NCBI RefSeq assembly: GCF_900456775.1
Contig: NZ_UAUL01000009.1
Coordinates: 1-64,000, forward strand
Direction: 5' to 3'
Source of the DNA: Sarcina ventriculi
GTDB taxonomy: Bacteria; Bacillota; Clostridia; Clostridiales; Clostridiaceae
DNA length: 64,000 nt
Under the pieces are notes generated by a model, which saw only the letters and a list, made by a program, of their open reading frames with translations, ran no database searches and was not told the DNA's origin. Each line of letters begins with the position of its first letter. The stretch's first letter is position 1. The position numbers were made by a program, and so were the translations under genes. This document shows, in pieces, positions 62,246 to 64,000 of this stretch.

Positions 62246-62473
62246 TAAAATTATATTTTATTTAATGATTTAGTATTAAAAAATTTATAATTGATATTTA
62301 ATTGATAATTATAATAGAAAAAATTACCTGTAATATAAAAAAAAATAATGGGTAATATAATAGTGTAGCAAAGATAAGATATTAATTAAATAAAAAGACA
62401 ATAATCTTAAATTTATTTAATAAAATATTTTTGTTATAAGATAAAAATACCAAGGCCAAAGGAGGAATTTGTT

Positions 62474-62656
62474 ATGTCAAAAGCATTAGTTCCCGAAGCA
62501 AAAAATGGATTAAAGACATTTAAAACAGAGGTAGCTAGAGAGTTAGGAGTACCATTTTCAGATTATAATGGTGATTTAACCGCTAGACAATGCGGTTCCG
62601 TGGGTGGCGAAATGGTTAAAAGAATGGTAGAAGAATACGAAAGCCACTTAAAATAA
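62474..62656 (+). CDS. Alpha/beta-type small acid-soluble spore protein
   Basis: 60-aa SASP that coats and protects spore DNA. The GPR protease recognition region (KTFKTEVARELGV) and the DNA-binding signature FSDYNGDLTARQCGSVGGEM VKRMVEEYE are conserved; the family often has an unbroken N-R-Q-N-G-S-V run where this one has A-R-Q-C-G-S-V. The 228-bp upstream gap is AT-rich and should hold a sigma G promoter, which I cannot place securely. RBS AAAGGAGGA. A group I intron starts a few bases after the stop. Confidence 0.95.
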   Translation: MSKALVPEAKNGLKTFKTEVARELGVPFSDYNGDLTARQCGSVGGEMVKRMVEEYESHLK

Positions 62657-62659
62657 CCT

Positions 62660-63090
62660 AAAAAGTGTTATACAGATGAAAAATTCTGTGAAAGAGGATG
62701 AAATGACCGTAGGGGTGATTAATACCTCCCATGTTTGTAAAGAGCATGGAACGATGAAATTTTAATTTCATCTAAACTCTTTGAATTGCTGGAAGTTCCT
62801 AAAGCTAACTAAACTACAACATGACCATGAAATAAGGGTGAGTGTGAAAGTTACGAAAGTAGAAAAAATTAGTTAGATAATATATGGTTAAATCCTAAGT
62901 ATTATTATAATGGATAATCAGCAACTAAGCTCCGAATAGGAGAAAGCTCAACGACTATCCTTAAAAAGGAGTACATCACAAGTATGGGTGATGGAAGTGG
63001 AGAGTACCTAAAACATTAATAATTAATGAAAGGTAATGATATAGTCTGCGCTCTTGTCCGAAAGGCAGAGGTTGTTTAAACAACATTTAC
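62660..63090 (+). ncRNA. Group I intron (IA-like), no ORF; possible mini-IStron
   Basis: All four conserved group I core elements occur in order: P (GAATTGCTGGAAGTTCC, 62783-62799), Q (AATCAGCAAC, 62916-62925), R (GCTCAACGACTATCC, 62946-62960) and S (TGATATAGTCTG, 63037-63048). P4 pairs TTGCTG with CAGCAA; P7 pairs GACTAT with ATAGTC. A complex 5' domain (AAAGAG / CTCTTT around several hairpins, 62691-62782) and 3' hairpins with a GAAA tetraloop follow. No homing endonuclease and no TnpA/TnpB are present. Similar introns form part of clostridial IStrons. The ends are approximate because the splice sites were not determined. Confidence 0.85.
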
Positions 63091-63268
63091 AAAATTGCGA
63101 TTGTAAATAAACAAAAGTTTTTATAATAAAATAAAAAATTATTTATAATATATAATTTTTGCTGATTATAAAAACATAAACGGATATACCACCAAATATT
63201 TTATAATATCATAATTATAGATATTGGTGAAAATTAAGGTTATAAATTCAAATACCATTCAAAAAGGA
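63073..63268 (+). other. Hairpin-rich non-coding stretch after the intron core
   Basis: Contains GTTGTTTAAACAAC (63073-63086, self-complementary) and ATTTACAA / TTGTAAAT (about 63087-63110), then an AT-rich tract with CACCAAATAT / ATATTGGTG-like arms (about 63189-63229). No coding frame. The first two hairpins could be the right end of a mobile element. Confidence 0.4.
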
Positions 63269-63305
63269 GACTATTAAAGAAATTTTTCTTTAATAGTCTT
63301 TCTTT
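63269..63305 (+). terminator. Rho-independent terminator downstream of the intron
   Basis: Perfect 13-14 bp stem GACTATTAAAGAAA / TTTCTTTAATAGTC with T-rich tail, ending the SASP-intron transcript. Confidence 0.8.
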
Positions 63306-63419
63306 GTTTGAATTTAAAATTAAATTTATTTTATGTTAATTTAATTAAAAAAAGGTGATTATTTCAATATAAATAGTATAATAATTTTATATAAACATTA
63401 AATTATTTAAGGAGGAAAA

Positions 63420-64000
63420 ATGTTAAAAAAAATAATGATGGCTATTGTTTTAATCATTCCTACTTTTTTTATTCGTTGCAATAAAGTAGAAACTGCTTTT
63501 GATACTGATTTAGAAAAAATACAAGTAGTTACATCTATAGAACCTATAAGAGAAGTAACCCAAATTATAGGGGGAGATAGGATAATCACTAAGAATATTA
63601 TTAAAAATGGTATTGATCCCCATGATTATGAACCAACAAGTAAAGATTTAATTACTTTAAATAATTCTCAAATATTTCTATATAATGGTTTGGGGATGGA
63701 GGAATGGGTAAATAAAGTAGTAGATAGTATAAAAGATATGGAGGTCGTTGTAATTAATACATCTGAAAATGTAGATGTTATAGATGAAAATGGAAATAGT
63801 ATAGATAATTATAATGAAAGCATGACAAAGAAAAAGGTAGATCCTCACATATGGCTTAGTTTAACTCAATGTAAAGTGCAAAGTTTGAATATTAAAAATG
63901 CGCTTAAAAGCATAGATTTAGAAAATAGCAATTATTACGAGGATAATTATAATGAGTTTGTTTCTAAAATAGATTCTCTTTATACGGAATATAAGGAAAA
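63420..64000 (+). CDS. Zinc/manganese ABC-transporter substrate-binding lipoprotein, truncated by the window edge
   Basis: 193 codons visible, no stop. A ZnuA/AdcA/TroA-type cluster A-1 binding protein: signal peptide to FFIRC (Cys about 20), then VVTSIEPIREVTQIIGGDRI, the first metal His in GIDPHDYEPTSKD and the second in VDPHIWLS, with a short acidic/Asn region (EN, DN) between them that resembles the metal-recruiting loop of zinc binders. The lipobox is atypical (Phe-Ile-Arg-Cys). AAGGAGG lies 6 nt before ATG. Zinc is favoured over manganese but not proven. Confidence 0.85.
   Translation, partial: MLKKIMMAIVLIIPTFFIRCNKVETAFDTDLEKIQVVTSIEPIREVTQIIGGDRIITKNIIKNGIDPHDYEPTSKDLITLNNSQIFLYNGLGMEEWVNKVVDSIKDMEVVVINTSENVDVIDENGNSIDNYNESMTKKKVDPHIWLSLTQCKVQSLNIKNALKSIDLENSNYYEDNYNEFVSKIDSLYTEYKE

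Noticed and set aside
62474..63090. Intron interrupting the SASP coding region
   Set aside because: The SASP frame is complete at 60 aa with a normal C-terminus and stop before the intron core, so the intron is in the 3' untranslated part.

Overview
The window is 64 kb of a very AT-rich, low-GC Firmicute chromosome. It is almost certainly a spore-forming Clostridium (cluster I). The evidence is the sporulation gene content (yabG, sipL, spoIIR, spoIID, spoIIQ, spoIIID, yyaC, an alpha/beta SASP), clostridial 23S rRNA, AGGAGG-type ribosome-binding sites, the gene order veg-sipL-ispE and ywmB-murA-spoIID-spoIIQ-spoIIID, and the absence of any phage module. Nearly all of it is core genome. The accessory or odd material is a spore-coat kinase-like/glycosyltransferase cluster (7.8-14.1 kb), a gene-free AT-rich stretch before the ATP synthase operon (30.5-31.4 kb), a tandemly amplified tRNA array (44.4-45.1 kb) and an ORF-less group I intron (62.7-63.1 kb).

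Layout. 0-3 kb: 3' part of a 23S rRNA gene, then tRNA-Asn with no 5S gene between. 3-7.7 kb: FAD oxidoreductase, SGNH hydrolase, RusA-like nuclease with a zinc ribbon, tsaD, HtrA-type protease. 7.8-14.1 kb: three CotS-family kinase-like proteins, one degenerate relative, and two CotSA-like GT4 glycosyltransferases on the opposite strand. 14.2-19.6 kb: yabG, veg, a probable minus-strand small RNA, sipL, ispE, spoIIR, a DUF1934 protein. 19.8-30.5 kb: pyrG, rho, rpmE, tdk, a yqhQ-prmC fusion, prfA, tsaC, rpiB, upp, wecB. 31.4-38.3 kb: the F1Fo ATP synthase operon with three c-subunit genes, two of which lack the ion-binding glutamate. 38.4-44.2 kb: ywmB, murA, spoIID, spoIIQ, spoIIID, yyaC and an unknown membrane-anchored protein. 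44.4-46.5 kb: eight tRNA genes (Thr-Tyr-Val repeated), a SAM-I riboswitch and metK. 46.8-51.5 kb: recD2, a helicase-like protein in the comFA position, comFC, a raiA structured RNA, hpf. 51.7-59.3 kb: secA, prfB with its programmed frameshift, an M28 peptidase, tex. 59.3-64 kb: FMN riboswitch-ribU, tsaE-tsaB-rimI on the minus strand, two tRNA-Trp, a SASP, the group I intron, and the start of a zinc/manganese-binding lipoprotein gene.

Genes that work together: tsaB, tsaC, tsaD and tsaE form the complete bacterial t6A tRNA-modification set in three separate places; prmC methylates the two release factors prfA and prfB, also present here; spoIID and spoIIQ belong to the engulfment machinery, spoIIR signals from forespore to mother cell, and spoIIID controls mother-cell transcription; the CotS/GT4 cluster resembles Bacillus cotS-cotSA and probably decorates the coat.

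The strongest unusual signals are the probable hybrid ATP-synthase rotor, the ORF-less group I intron beside the SASP gene, the probable small RNA between veg and sipL, and the raiA RNA upstream of hpf. All calls come from reading the sequence only; no database search was run.
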